Shown here: positions 43,188 to 54,665 of the stretch, piece after piece | Layout of the letters: each line of letters begins with the position of its first letter | How positions within the stretch are numbered: position 1 is the stretch's first letter | Assembly (NCBI GenBank): GCA_018907035.1 | Contig: JACCIC010000228.1 | Coordinates: 747,501-811,500 of the forward strand | Length of the DNA: 64,000 nucleotides | Reading direction: 5' to 3' | DNA from: Sycobia sp. Sy_11 | Lineage: Eukaryota > Arthropoda > Insecta > Hymenoptera > Epichrysomallidae | Notes under the pieces: model-generated | The model's database searches: none | The model's input: only the letters and a program-made list of their open reading frames with translations | What the model was told of the DNA's origin: nothing | Translations under genes and position numbers: made by a program

Positions 43188-44148
43188 CAAATTAATAAAT
43201 ACTTTTTTCATTAGTCTTACAGTCGAATCAAATCAATCGAAAACAATACGTAACAATATCAATACATATCTACATTAACATTAATACATGAATACACAAA
43301 AATAATGAAAATGAAAATAAAAATTAAATTAAAAATTATAATTACAGTCAAACTGTCCTTGTTTACAGTCACCCCCGTAGACTAATCTGAAAGTAAAATA
43401 TTAGCTGAAAAAATTCTTGTACAATACAAAATTAATTGTATGGATTGTAATAAATACTATATTGGACAAACAGGTAGATATTTAAAAAAGAGAATTTATG
43501 AACAAAACATAGTTTGCGTAGCTCACATATTCCTTCCGGTTTAAAGGAGCATTGTTTAAAGATTTTACATTCTTTGATTTTGTGAATGTGGATATTTTGG
43601 AACATGGTATTAATAATAAGTATAAAAGGGAGAGTCTTGAAAGTATTCATATTTCCAGGAATCAGAATAATGTGAAATTAATGTTAGAGTCTGGTAGATT
43701 GGACAGTGTTTATCATTCCTTATTAAATTGATTGGTTTTGAATAAGTTGTGTAGAAGGGGAATTTAGATTTAATTCACTATTTGGTAGTGGGGATAAAGT
43801 ATATATAGATTACAATATAAGGTTTAGTTTAGTTCCTGATGAGGAGCCGTACTGGTCTTCAATTATGTAAGGGTGTTGGGGACAGTCAGACTGCACTTTA
43901 CCAACAAAGAATTTTTTCAGCTAATATTTTATTTTCATATTTGTCTACGGGGGTGAATATAAACAAGGACAGTCTGACTGTCATTATAATTTTTAATTTA
44001 AATTTTAATTTAATTTTTATTTTTAATTTTTATTATTTTTGTATATTGATGTATTATTGTTAATGTAGATATGTATTGATATTGTTACGTATTGTTTTCG
44101 AATAATTTGATTGGATTGTAAGACCAATGAAAAAATATTTATTAATTT
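43188..44148 (+). mobile_element. Penelope-like copy F with inverted 5' and direct 3' pseudo-LTRs
   Basis: Left pseudo-LTR (43190-43414) is inverse to the right one (43911-44146). Between them are the GIY-YIG end (KINCMDCNKYYIGQTGRYLK near 43430, to about 43735) and a hammerhead motif that has lost its middle (43831-43860). AAAACAATAAAA on both sides (about 43149 and 44148) is a possible duplication. The arrangement explains copy C and copy B as further deletions. Confidence 0.8.
43829..43862 (+). ncRNA. Hammerhead-like motif with internal deletion, copy F
   Basis: AGTTC, CTGATGAG and GAGCCGT remain, joined directly to ACTGGTCTTC. The second half of stem II, GAAAC and part of stem I are deleted. 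Inactive. Confidence 0.6.
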
Positions 44149-44594
44149 AAAACAATAAAAGTAAACTTCTTATTTCCAGAATTTCGAAATATCGGATTTC
44201 GCATAAAAATTTAATACGTATTAATGTAAGTAGAGTAAGTTGCGATACAAAGAATCATGTGAACCCCACGCATCTTCGAACGAGGTTTTCTTATGGAGAT
44301 GTTTTTCCACTGAGTTTTCTTTCCTTAGGTTTTCCCACCTTCACAGACATACTGCTCTGGGGAATGCGAAGATCGAATGGGGAGAAAATATTTTTGCCTC
44401 ATATATACATTTGCCTTATTACTCGATGTCAAATTGCCTCAACTGAGGCAGACGATTGTTTTTATACTTCTAACTACCGTAATACGCAAGGTGTGCAACA
44501 TCCAGCTAAATAATTATAGTAAAATAATAATAATTTTAAGAAATATAAAAAAATTAATACTGTAAAAGTATATAACCAACATATAAATATTAAA

Positions 44595-44633
<39 letters not shown>

Positions 44634-45000
44634 TGAACTGAAATTACTGGGCGAGAAAAACAACTTCGTAATACCTGCCGAAATAAGGCGTTTGACTTGT
44701 GCAAGTTCATACGTCAGAAACGTACGTTTTTCCGACCCAGGCCTCTTAGGTACCGCAATGTGTACCTTAGCGATGCGCTAGTTTACAATTTTTAATGTTT
44801 AATTTGCAAAACTACTGCTTTTAGCAACTAAACCGTATTGCAAATAAAATAAACAGTTGGCATAAATATTACAACAAATGTTTCTAATAAACGTTATAAA
44901 ATTATATTAATATTAAGGCTAGATATAAGAAAAATCAAGAAGGTAATAAAATAAGCTATAACAATGAGGAGCTGAGAGAGGGATTGCGGATAGTGATAGG
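44149..45000. other. Unassigned sequence with a (TA)n tract
   Basis: Overlapping short open frames at 44240-44565 have no family resemblance. (TA)n lies at 44596-44630. It may contain the end of the LTR element that Penelope copy F interrupted. Confidence 0.35.
44596..44630. repeat. (TA)n microsatellite
   Basis: About 17 TA units. Confidence 0.9.
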
Positions 45001-45199
45001 AAAATCGGGTATAAAAAGCCTCGAATTTTCCACAGAAAAGACAGTTGCAGTAGCAGGCAGTGGCAGTAGCAGGCAGTGGCAGTCTCAATCAAGAAGTCAA
45101 AGGCCGTTTGAATCAAGAAATCAAGTAATCTCGAGGAGTCTCTCAGGTATCCAGAACGTCGATCAGCATCTTTCTCTGTCTTTCTCTAATTCAAAGTAT

Positions 45200-45207
<8 letters not shown>

Positions 45208-45270
<63 letters not shown>
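45208..45270. repeat. (CT)n microsatellite
   Basis: About 31 CT units. Confidence 0.95.
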
Positions 45271-45274
<4 letters not shown>

Positions 45275-45459
45275 CCATTTCGTCCGGGGAAGTGACTTGT
45301 TATCCTACGTGGTAGGACTGTACATGTACACTTGTAAAATATGTACACTTATACATACCCCCTTATAATTGCACGCAAATATTTATATATATATTATATA
45401 TATATATATATATATTTTTTTTTTTTTTGTTGAGGAAAATAAATCGGTAGGCCGAGGCG

Positions 45460-45497
45460 AATACGGCTATCCTTTCGGAAGAAAGGGAGTCCGTATT
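45460..45497. repeat. 38-base stem-loop
   Basis: AATACGG (45460-45466) pairs with CCGTATT (45491-45497); inside, CTTTC pairs with GAAAG around GGAA. A few mismatches lie between. Confidence 0.7.
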
Positions 45498-45560
45498 CAA
45501 GTGAAGCCCTTGGACTCCGGTTTATCTAAGCCAGCGTAGGAAGCACATTAAAATACAAAT

Positions 45561-46680
45561 AGATTTGTTATTTTTCTTACTCAATTGCTTGATAAAGTAT
45601 TCCCGAGCTAGTGGAGGAAATTCAAGGTTGCAAAACAAGCCAAGGTACGTCGAAAATACACGTATATTAAAATATACGTGTGGATGAAAGGTGAACATGC
45701 CCAGACATCACAGAGGCAGCAATTACTACACGAAATAAATCAATACAATAAAATAAAGCTCAGGACATTACTTCAGGATTGTCATATAAAACAAAAATTT
45801 TATTTACCTTTTCCAATCCAGAGAGAAGATAACCGCGCACAATAGATATATCGAAGTTTGCTTAGTGAAGAAACCGTGTATTTAAATTTTTTTAACAGAT
45901 TATAGAGGGTCATCATTTTATTCGATCCCTCTCTAGAAACTAAAAGCACATTGTGAGGTGTAGCCAACGTCGCGAATTTTTTTTATTTATATACAAAACA
46001 AGAGCAATGGCAAGAGACTCGTACTCGTCGATTGTTGAAAAACGATGATCCTAGGTAGACGACTGGTGTTTGTATATTACGGGAGGACACGTGGTGCAGT
46101 ACCTCCATCAGTTGACCCTGCGGCATGATGACGCTCTATTTATCAAACTATGCAGGTTCTCTACAGTTCTCTACAGTTCCTCGAAGAAAGAGGAGAACAC
46201 TGAGGAAAAATATACATAAAATATGACAGGAGGTCATTTATCGAGAAAATTATTTCCGAATCCGATCCCTCCTGGCTGAATATGGCAACTGGTGCGAACG
46301 AGAGGCACCTGCTAGAACTATAAAATGTCGGCGAAGAGGTTCAATGGAATCTTGAGGCCGCTAGGTAGCGCTTGATTGTGGCGATTATCAGATAATCTGG
46401 TATGGCAGAAGAGACCACTGCAGGGCATACTTCCCCCAGAAGACCAGTCGGGGTTCAAGACCATCATCAAACGCAATGCCTACTATCCGACCGGACGTAA
46501 TGGAAATTATATTCAGATTTATTGCCAAACAAACGAAACGTCAAAACAGAGTAGAACGTCGCTGCTTTAACAGAATAGGTTTCTGCTCAGAAATTACACA
46601 CTTTCGCACAGTTCAGCAGCTCAAGAATAGCTGACGAACTTACACAGAAGAAAGTACACATCCAACGTATGTAGGAGGTA
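45561..46680. other. Decayed LTR-element sequence, no clear domain
   Basis: Higher GC than the background and scattered short frames (46376-46570). It lies between a promoter-like region and an integrase, so leader and gag/pol ruins are likely but not shown. Confidence 0.35.
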
Positions 46681-48050
46681 CGTATCCTTGTAGGAGGCTT
46701 GAAGGGGGGGGGGCTCGATGCCTCCAGTAGCCCCGATGATTACGCTGACCGGTGAATTACCCACCGAATTAGACGTCGCTGCAGGATCCAAAAGAGATAT
46801 TGGTCTAGCGATCCACAACTGGTATATCCTATATGAAAATTTCCAACAGGATCTCGATTGATCGCTGCAATTCCAAACCTAGAAGTAGATTGTTATGCAG
46901 ATACCACTTTCGCACGTGCGTTTAGAATTATTGATGACCCGGCTGATAATTCGTTGTATGTTAAGACAGCGAATCGACTGGTCAGGTTGGACATAGCCGC
47001 AGTCACTTAACGAATACAACGTCTGGCACTGTTGTGACTGAATATCGGCTTATCTTCTAAAGACCTTCGCATTGACACCATTGAAAATTATGTGAAGAAC
47101 TGTCTTATATGCGAGCAGTACAAGGTAGAGCAAAAACCGCCTGCTGGACTGTTCGACCGGAGAATTTTAGAGAGACCATGGCTGATTTGAGTATATCCTC
47201 GTTTTTCAAGATCAGTTTGTGCAATGGGTACAATATATCCATATTGGTAAAACAAACGTCACGGCAATCCTCAAAGAATTCAAGGAGAGGATCGTACTTA
47301 AATTCGGCGCGCTAGAGGTGTTCCTGTCCGATACTGGTATGGAGATTAAAAATCGTACAATTGATGATTAATTGATAGGGGCGGGTATACTTCACACCTT
47401 TACACCACCGTACCATCCGCAGGCCATTTCAGTAAAGAGAGTCCATGAATGACTTCCATAATACCTTCGGAAGGACGACAAACTCGTTGAGTTAAATTTC
47501 TCGTTAAATACAATACCACATACCTATAGTTGATAATCTCTAGCCTTGCTAAATTTCGGTCGAGAAGTGACTTCGCTAGAAACTCTGGCCATAGGCATGA
47601 TCAATCTACGGCGAAAACTCAACAGAAAGAATGAGGGAGCTCCTGGCTAGCGAAACTAGAAAGATTGAAGGAGGTCGAAGAGATCGCTAAGACACTGTCT
47701 CGAGAGCAAGAACCTCAGGCTGAGTATTCTAATGCCAGATGAGGTCCCTTTCTGTATCAAGTAGATGACTTGGTATAGAAAAAAATCCATGTCTTATCCT
47801 CGTCAGCACAAGGGATAACAGCGAAATTATATCCAAAGTACGTAGGTCCCTTGGTAGTAATGGAGAAAAAAGGGGCTAATACGTACGATTTAGAAGGTTA
47901 CGACAGACCGATTGAATAATTAGTTCATGCTGAATATGTCAAGCCGTACTTTGAACCAGAGACAGACGATCTCTTCGAAATCGCACAAGGTTCGCGTGAT
48001 CCAGTCCCATACCTCCGAGATGGTTTCTTTCGAAGTCCTCCTCTGAGGTA
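46681..48050 (+). pseudogene. Second Ty3-type element remnant, integrase and C-terminal domain
   Basis: Plus-strand pieces: a possible gag or linker (TGELPTELDVAAGSKRDIGL near 46750); NCLICEQYKVEQKPP (integrase zinc end, 47100); LVFQDQFVQWVQYI (47195); VFLSDTGMEIKN (second catalytic Asp, 47318); FTPPYHPQAISV (47398); and the chromoshadow-like end YPKYVGPLVVMEKKGANTYD and VHAEYVKPYFEP (47830-47960). Many stops and frameshifts. The motifs differ from the 38.9 kb element, so it is a separate family. Confidence 0.7.
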
Positions 48051-48800
48051 ATTAAAGAAGTAGAAGGGAAAATCCGGAGTCGAACAAGAAGGATTGAACA
48101 GGGGGTGTAAACAGGGAGGCGCCAACCAGCAAGAAGAGGACTCAAAAACCGTACTCACCACTCCCGGGGTCCAAAACCCAGGATCAGAGGGGATAACATG
48201 ACAGAAGTCGTCTGACTACGATCGTTCGTTCACTCTCTCCGAAGCAGGAGTTTCGGAACCAAAGAGGATGAAGCAATAAATGCACCTTAGAAGTCTTGAC
48301 TGATTATAAAACTATGGCTGATATAATCAAACAAGTTGAGGTGAGAGTCCTCAATCTCTGGGAGGAGTTGAGGCCGCAAAGGCCGAGGCAAAATGAGTTC
48401 AAGAGGAGCTTCATGTACTCGTGATGAAACGCGACAGCTAGGGGAGGATGTCTCCGCATCCCTTCGGGATTCCGCGGAGTTAGCCGTGGAGAAGCAGCTG
48501 CGTGTAAAAGCGGCTTCACAAACTGGTGGAGCTCAAGAGACATCAAGGTGTACCACCAGTGGCTCTACTGCTCGTGACAGGGAAAGTCCATTGAGCAGTT
48601 AAAATAATGACACTCAACCAGGCGTATTTAAGGCTCACCAGAAGGATGTTGCTTTATGTTCCGGATAATGATGAACGACCGACACCACCGGTGCTTTTTC
48701 TGTGGTTATCCTGACTTCAGGAAAGAGCACACTTGTCTAAATCCTGATGTCCATTAGATACTAAGAAAAACGCATTGGTTCCTTAAAGGCAGTTGAATTC
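48051..48800 (+). pseudogene. Downstream part of the second Ty3 ruin, with a cysteine-rich end
   Basis: After the integrase, polar sequence without a clear domain is followed near 48680 by RHHRCFFCGYPDFRKEHTCL, a CxxC...HxxC pattern. It may be a gag-like or accessory frame. Identity is unknown. Confidence 0.35.
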
Positions 48801-49310
48801 AATGCTTCTGGAAACTCTTCTAGATACAACATACGAATAGCGGAGAAGAAATTTTTGTTTTGTTGTTACTGTGTCTTTGGTTTTTTTGTTTTTTTTTTTT
48901 ATTTTAGGCATGTAACGTGAGGTATAGAATATGAATATTTGTGAATATAATATAATAGAGTTCAAAAAAAGTGTTTGACTATTTACGATTTACCTCTTTT
49001 TGCCCTCATAGTTGGGCTGAAATATTCCGGCGTTAACTCAAATTAAAGTTAATGTTTTAAATCAACTTAAAAATTCAATTGATGCGATTCTTTATTTGTC
49101 TTAATTAATATAATTAAAAACTTAGGCAGAGTATATGTGCGAGTGAGAGACTAGTATACCTCTCTTACACGTAGATAAGAGAGAGAACTAAGTTAGCGAA
49201 ATAAGAATTAGATAAATCATGGTACGCGCATTTATTATTTGGAGAGAGTGTTTCTGGATTCGTTCGTAAGGCGGCGCTTCCATATTTAGTTCTCTACGCC
49301 ACTATACACG
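48801..49310. other. Unassigned flank of piggyBac
   Basis: Poly-T runs near 48882-48900. A moderately structured stretch (49130-49310, with repeated GAGAGA) continues after piggyBac at 51459, so the insertion site was inside an unknown repeat or LTR. Confidence 0.35.
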
Positions 49311-49314
49311 TTAA

Positions 49315-49329
49315 CCTTTAGACTGCCGG
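49315..49329. repeat. piggyBac left terminal repeat
   Basis: CCTTTAGACTGCCGG, next to TTAA. Confidence 0.92.
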
Positions 49330-49976
49330 GATTTGAAAGAGCATATCGCCCTCAGAAAACTGGTATATAAGGTATCTTATATTAACGATCGATCATACAC
49401 AAAGTGTCGATCAGGGGGTGCGTCAAAATATTGATTTTCCGGCAGGAAGCGGAACTGCTAATGTTAAAAATTTCAAATTTTAAAAATATTATTTTTTAAT
49501 GGTAAAAAGTATTTCTTTCTTGATAATAATATTATATAAGTTAGATTTATCGATTTAGTTAACTATTTAAAATATTTTAAAGGGTTGTTAGTAAAATTTT
49601 AGGGGTTCTTTTGAAGGTATTTCACCCCTTCAGACACGGTTTTCAAATTCCATTTATTTTGTAATGCAACTACACATTTCCGGAGTATTGTTTGACTCTG
49701 AATCCAATAATTAAATTATAATAAGTCCAAAAACCATCCCTAAAATAGGGTACTCATCACAAACAACCCCTTTTGTCTCGCGTCAACGATTACGAAACAC
49801 CCTCCTCTTTTGAGCGCGGGCTTGGGACCGACGTGGCAGAGTTATGTTTTTGTTTTTTTTTGTTTTTTTTTTATTTTTTGTACTTTTTTTATTTTTTATT
49901 CTTTTTTTTGTTTTTTTTTTATGTTTTTTTGGTAATATTATACAGATTTTAAATACTTTGGTGTAAGAATTTTAAC

Positions 49977-50830
49977 TTATGGTAAAGATTCTTTAGTGTG
50001 ATAAATTTCAAAACAAGGTTCAATACATAGACATTTAGAACATATTGAACACTCATATGTAGATCGGGACTTTTTGTTGAGCATATGACATAAAGCACAT
50101 TGACGTGGTAATGGCTTATCACTCTTTTCAGATTTAATTTTTTTAAGAAAATGGCGACCGTTTAGTCGAATTCCAGGTGCAAGAGATAGAGTTGGAACTT
50201 TTTCAATGTCTAGTTTTAGAATTTCTCTCACAACGCTCAATCGAAAATCGGGGAATGAAATTTCAGTTGTAGTCAGCATCTCGTATAATTTATGAGAATT
50301 CGTCAACATCAAGTCAAGAAGATGAAAAAATAGTTTTCTATACTATTTCATACATTTTCGGATTGTCTCTGTGATAGACAACTGTCTGTCGATATCATCA
50401 ACTTTACCCATATTTTTGATATAGTCATGAATATAACTTGGTTTCATAATATTTTCATTAGTTTTATAATGTTTTTTACCAGTGGCACAGTTCTCAAAGT
50501 CGTGAATACTTGTCAAAACATAAACTTCTTTTTTATCCATCCATTTGATCACCATCCAACTATCGGTGTGAGCAACTTGTATTTCACCATGATTCCACTT
50601 CGAGTCAATGTTGTTATTTTATTTATTGACAATTTAGGACGTAGTTGAGCTTTGTCAGGGAAATCTTTTATCGACGGATAAAAATAAGGATCAAAGTATA
50701 CGTCAGGTGCGTCGTAGTCATCATTTGGGATATCATTTGAATCAATATCACTCGCAATGCCTCTATCTCAGCAATCTCTAACATCTTCTTCAGGCTCTGA
50801 TTCTCCACTCCTCCAAACATTGTACATTCA
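49977..50830 (-). pseudogene. piggyBac transposase, deleted and frameshifted
   Basis: Minus-strand pieces: an acidic N-terminal part (DDTDAPDVYFDP near 50715), a jump near 50570 to VIKWMDKKEVYVLTSIHD and YIKNMGKVDDIDRQLS (the RNase H-fold end), then 50312-49977 with a cysteine-rich C-terminal finger: CALCHMLNKKSRSTYECSIC, SKCLCIEPCFEIYHT. The DDD core before KWMDKKE is mostly absent, so it cannot act. The finger is typical of piggyBac-type transposases, where it binds the ends. Confidence 0.8.
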
Positions 50831-51439
50831 TTGTATTACGCAGTTTGTGTATAAAGAAATAAAACGAAAAAAATACTGCATTTTCAATAAAAAATATCTA
50901 AATTCAATAAATTTGGAGTTCAATCTCCAAGTTTTCTTATGCAAGATCATAGTTTATAAATTTATTTCTGATTCACTATGTTAATTTTTCATAAAAATTA
51001 TTTTATGAAAATAAATCTATTTATAATCCACATTGATAACGTTTATAATTTTAGATATTTGCAAACAAAGCAACGCATTTTTTTAAAAAAAAATAATACA
51101 AATTGTAGTACAAGGCATAGAGCGGGTAAATAAGGGTGAAGAAGGGTTGAAAGGGGTGGGGAGAGATAAATTTATATTAAATTGTATTCGATTGCAGTAA
51201 CAAAAACTTTTTTGAAAGTATATTTCGTTGCAATTATGGTCAGATCGATAAAAAGAAAAAACCGCTTGTACAAAGTAAAAATGATAGTTTTATGGAATGT
51301 CGGGTGGGTGAAAAGGAGTGTGAAGGGGTAAATTTATCTTAAATGGTTGTAAAAAGTAAAAATTCTATTAAGGTTATGCATATTTTAGTCTAAAAATAAA
51401 GATTGAAGAAGTTTTTTGTTGCGTCAAAATATTGATTTT

Positions 51440-51454
51440 CCGGCAGTCTAAAGG
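51440..51454. repeat. piggyBac right terminal repeat
   Basis: CCGGCAGTCTAAAGG followed by TTAA. Confidence 0.92.
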
Positions 51455-51458
51455 TTAA

Positions 51459-52010
51459 TGTTTCCATTGCACTTCTGTGCTTGGATAGCTAGCGATAGAC
51501 TAACTCGGGTGCATATTAGGTAGAGTTCATATTTAATAATTATTATAATTAAGTAGAATTAGTAAATTAATTTTAAGTATTAAATTTATTTTTATCTATA
51601 TATTAAGAATTTATTATATAAATGTATTCAAGTAGAGATTTCCCGTTATAAAAAAAGGTGACTTTCCTCCTTATAGGATTTTCTCTATTTAGGTTATTAA
51701 TAATATTGAATGAGAAGGAACATAGAGAAAAAGGTAAGTTTGTGGGAAAAAATGGTCCATAAATTTTTATATATAAAGAAACCTATTCCGTAGGGGTATC
51801 CTCCCCCTTTGTTAACGTCAACTTAGATTCGGGTGGGCATCCGGAATTAAACAAATAATCACAGGGGCGTAACCTTTAAATGTCCAACGACCTCGTTACA
51901 ATGTATAGATATATAAATGTGGGTTTCTATTTCACATTATTATTTCTATAGATAATCTTCTCCCTCAAGTGGAGCTGAAGCTGGTTCAAAATCAGGCAAA
52001 AGCTGTAACA
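51459..52010. other. Unassigned sequence right of piggyBac
   Basis: It continues the repeat-like flank seen before 49311. No open frame is assignable. Confidence 0.35.
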
Positions 52011-52019
52011 GTAATTATT

Positions 52020-52369
52020 AACTTATCCTAAACGAAATGGACTAATGAAGCTGCTTATTAAAAAAGAACTAGAGGACACATTAATAAGTCCAGTAGATCG
52101 TGAAAATTATCGCAGTATTCTAGAAGAAACAAGTGCTCACCGGAAAAAAACATAGTAAGGTGAATCTATACGCTCATGGAAGAGTAGAAAATATTTCAAC
52201 ACATATCTAAATGTACAATAGTAAACAAAGATCTTGAATAGAGTTCGTGTACTGGGATGATCTGAATGGCCTTGTTGAGAGATTAAGATCACTAATTGCT
52301 GAATAATCAGCTGGAAATACTAATCATATCAATGAAATCCATTCAAATATTGAGAAACTGCGTGAAATT

Positions 52370-52371
<2 letters not shown>
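52020..52371 (+). pseudogene. Polinton-like or related large-element remnant, plus strand
   Basis: Pieces read MKLLIKKELEDTLISPVDRE (52045) and YWDDLNGLVERLRSLIAE, then SAGNTNHINEIHSNIEKLRE (52250-52360), just before a (TA)n tract. I associate this with a protein that precedes a protein-primed polymerase in large ant elements; the identity is uncertain. Confidence 0.4.

Positions 52372-52417
<46 letters not shown>
52372..52417. repeat. (TA)n between convergent remnants
   Basis: About 23 units between the plus-strand frame ending here and the minus-strand frame that starts after it. Confidence 0.9.
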
Positions 52418-52424
<7 letters not shown>

Positions 52425-53290
52425 TTCTAAAAGGTACTTTATCAATTTTATTGCAATCTTCAAATTTTAAAATGTTATGATTATCCATGAGTTTGATAAA
52501 TTTTTCTACAACCCTTAATATTTTTACGAATATTCTCATGATTTTGTAGCCTTTCGTCACTATAAAAATGTTGAAAGCATGTTTCACAATGGTATAATTT
52601 TTTATGAATCTTACTCTCTTGTGATCCTGGAAGTCGGGATATACTTTTAATTGAAACATAATGGAACTTGGCACACTTTCATTATGGTTTTCTGCATACT
52701 CGTCTATATAGAAATCGTGAATGAGGGAAAGATTTACATGTTTCTCGTTATTATGTAATGAAATATGACAAGGTCGTACTTCATATTTCGATCCATACTT
52801 CCTAAACATGTAAACACAGTTTACTAAATTCTTCAGTTTTTCAAATTTAGAAACATCTTTCAGTTTTGCAGGAAATTCTATATCATCAAAATTCACTTCG
52901 TTTGCAAGTTTATCATAATTATGAACTCTTTGAGGATTCTTTTCATTTGCTGCAAGAATGGCGTATTTGAAACATTGATTATTAATATTATGAACACTGA
53001 CATATGCTCTTTTTGATGCTATGAAGTTAGGGAGAGGATATATCATTTTCCCTTGTGAGGTAAAAATTTTTTCATGTTCATGAACTTAGTTTTGAATATC
53101 TATCTGGAATCATTATGCTGAAATTGTTGTAGATGTGTAAGAAGAGGCTCCTTGATATTTTCCTCGAACAATTTTTCTAAATCGGTAGACATATATAATG
53201 CAGCTTTCACAGTTGAAATATTTTATGTGTGTTGTTTCTTCTCCATTTTTCTGCATGGAAAACTCTGACATAAAATCAGAGTTTAGTTTT
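52418..53290 (-). pseudogene. Polinton/Maverick-like polymerase-associated protein remnant
   Basis: Minus-strand frame 53046-52418 reads IYPLPNFIASKRAYVSVHNI, then NNQCFKYAILAA, a segment with DDIEFPAKLKDVSKFEKL, and NLVNCVYMFRKYG with HVNLSLIHD. Upstream pieces extend to 53290. This pattern (CFKYAILAA, EFP, VNLLLI-like) resembles the N-terminal part of polymerase polyproteins from Polinton-like elements of insects. The polymerase itself is not present. The last residues run into (TA)n. The family call is inference. Confidence 0.45.
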
Positions 53291-54130
53291 AAGGTAGTAT
53301 TTTCTTGTAATCAACTCTAACTTAAACCAAAAGCTCTAACCTTATCCTTAAAGGACTTCTGTGCGTCGACCAAGAAACTTAGAATGTCCAGAAGTTATAA
53401 ATCAATAAGAACACCTGTTCTTATTCGATTTTTAAAAGCAGATAGAATATCTCGACATTCTACTTTAGCTGGCTCCTTTGAGATTAGACTCCTCCAACAG
53501 GCGCTGTACTATCAAAATGATACCAGAATTCTGCTTGTAACCATGAAAGATGAATCAGACATATTAAAAATTTTTGATTTTGTGCTCGAGAGAGTCCTTG
53601 TTTTCCTCCAAATTCCCTCAGCTTTATCATATTCTTTTTAGTTATTGTTAAATAGTCACTGGGCTGTCACTGGAAGGCACCGGCGAGTTATCTCTCTTCC
53701 TCACGGGCCAGTCTCTGTCCACATTGGGGCTCGGATGAGCCGTCGACGTCTCTCCTTTCCTTTCTCTCGTTAGCGCTTGCAGCAATTAGGCTCGGATGAG
53801 CCGTTGGCTTCCATCTTTCTTCTTCTCGAATGGGCTCGTCGGCCGGCTGAACCGTTCGCGCTCACTGATACCTTCGTCTTTGATGTTTGATAATTTTGAA
53901 ATTTCAAATCGGAAAGTAGTCTGTGATCTATAAACTCACTATTACTGGTTCTATTGCTGGTCTTTCCACTACCTTGCATTAGAAAACTTTCTTATTGGTA
54001 AAAAAAAGAGAACCGCCTACGGATTCTAGACTTCGTTCGACTAAGCCGATCCTTTCTATTTTTTGACACAACAAAATTTTCCTCATTGGTAAAGGAACTT
54101 CATTATCTCCTCCCTCCGTTCTTTTCCACA
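53291..54130. other. Unassigned region with a repeated hairpin motif
   Basis: Frame 53384-53641 (+) has no family I recognise. The stretch to 54000 is GC-richer and contains GGCTCGGATGAGCC twice. Confidence 0.35.
53728..53802. repeat. Two copies of GGCTCGGATGAGCC
   Basis: At 53728-53741 and 53789-53802, each a perfect 5-base stem with GGAT loop and both followed by GT. Spacing 61 bases. Confidence 0.8.
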
Positions 54131-54136
54131 CTCACT

Positions 54137-54665
54137 CCCATGACGTCAAAGTTAAGCGATTTATACTAATTGATGAGTCAACCTTGGTCAGTATAACAAG
54201 AGGCACATGCGTTCGCCTAAAAATAGAACGTCTTTATGTTAGTTTTCCATATCACACTCTTTCCCATACGCAATGGGAGCAATTATATACATGACCGAAA
54301 TTGAGAGGATTCAAGGTATAGGACTGGCAAAGAAAAATAACTCGCATTCAGTATAGAGCAAGGGGGCACGTATTTCCTATAACTATAGACATAACAAGCA
54401 AGTTTAAGCGGATTATACTAATTGATTTGGGTCCACCTCAGCTGTACAAGTGTTCGCCTTTACTCGAACCGTCTCTCACGCTTCTTCCGAGAACTGAATC
54501 TCATACAAAATAGAACACTTACATTCACATTTTCTATAGTCACTCCATGTTCTAATCAGAATGATATTATACGAATCCAAAATTGAGAAGATGCAAGGCG
54601 TGAGGGCGATAAAGAAAAATAAGTCGTTTTCCGTATACAATATAGTGGCATGTAATTGCTATGAT
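54137..54665. repeat. Diverged tandem repeat, unit about 250-280 bases
   Basis: Copy 1 has GCGATTTATACTAATTGAT (54156) and TTGAGAGGATTCAAGG (54301); copy 2 has GCGGATTATACTAATTGAT (54408) and TTGAGAAGATGCAAGG (54583). GTTCGCCT and AAAGAAAAATAA also recur. Order is kept. Confidence 0.7.

Larger units (their letters stand above)
45001..45560 (+). promoter_or_regulatory. Possible LTR or promoter region of the second Ty3 ruin
   Basis: GGGTATAAAAAGCC at about 45008 is a good TATA-type box. Downstream lie a (CT)n tract (45208-45270), (TA)n and T runs (45385-45428), and a hairpin (45460-45497). No matching 3' LTR is found, so the assignment is tentative. Confidence 0.4.
49311..51458 (-). mobile_element. 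piggyBac element, internally deleted, with TTAA sites
   Basis: TTAA at 49311-49314 and 51455-51458 flank perfect 15-base terminal repeats CCTTTAGACTGCCGG (49315-49329) and its inverse (51440-51454). The 2,140-base body holds a minus-strand transposase that lacks its middle. A 26-base stretch GCGTCAAAATATTGATTTTC + CGGCAG occurs near both ends (49421 and 51421) in the same orientation. Ends and target fit piggyBac exactly. Confidence 0.93.

Noticed and set aside
44984..45348. Open frames through (CT)n as genes
   Set aside because: Frames on both strands are simple-repeat translations (SLSLSL, RERERE) with no conserved domain.
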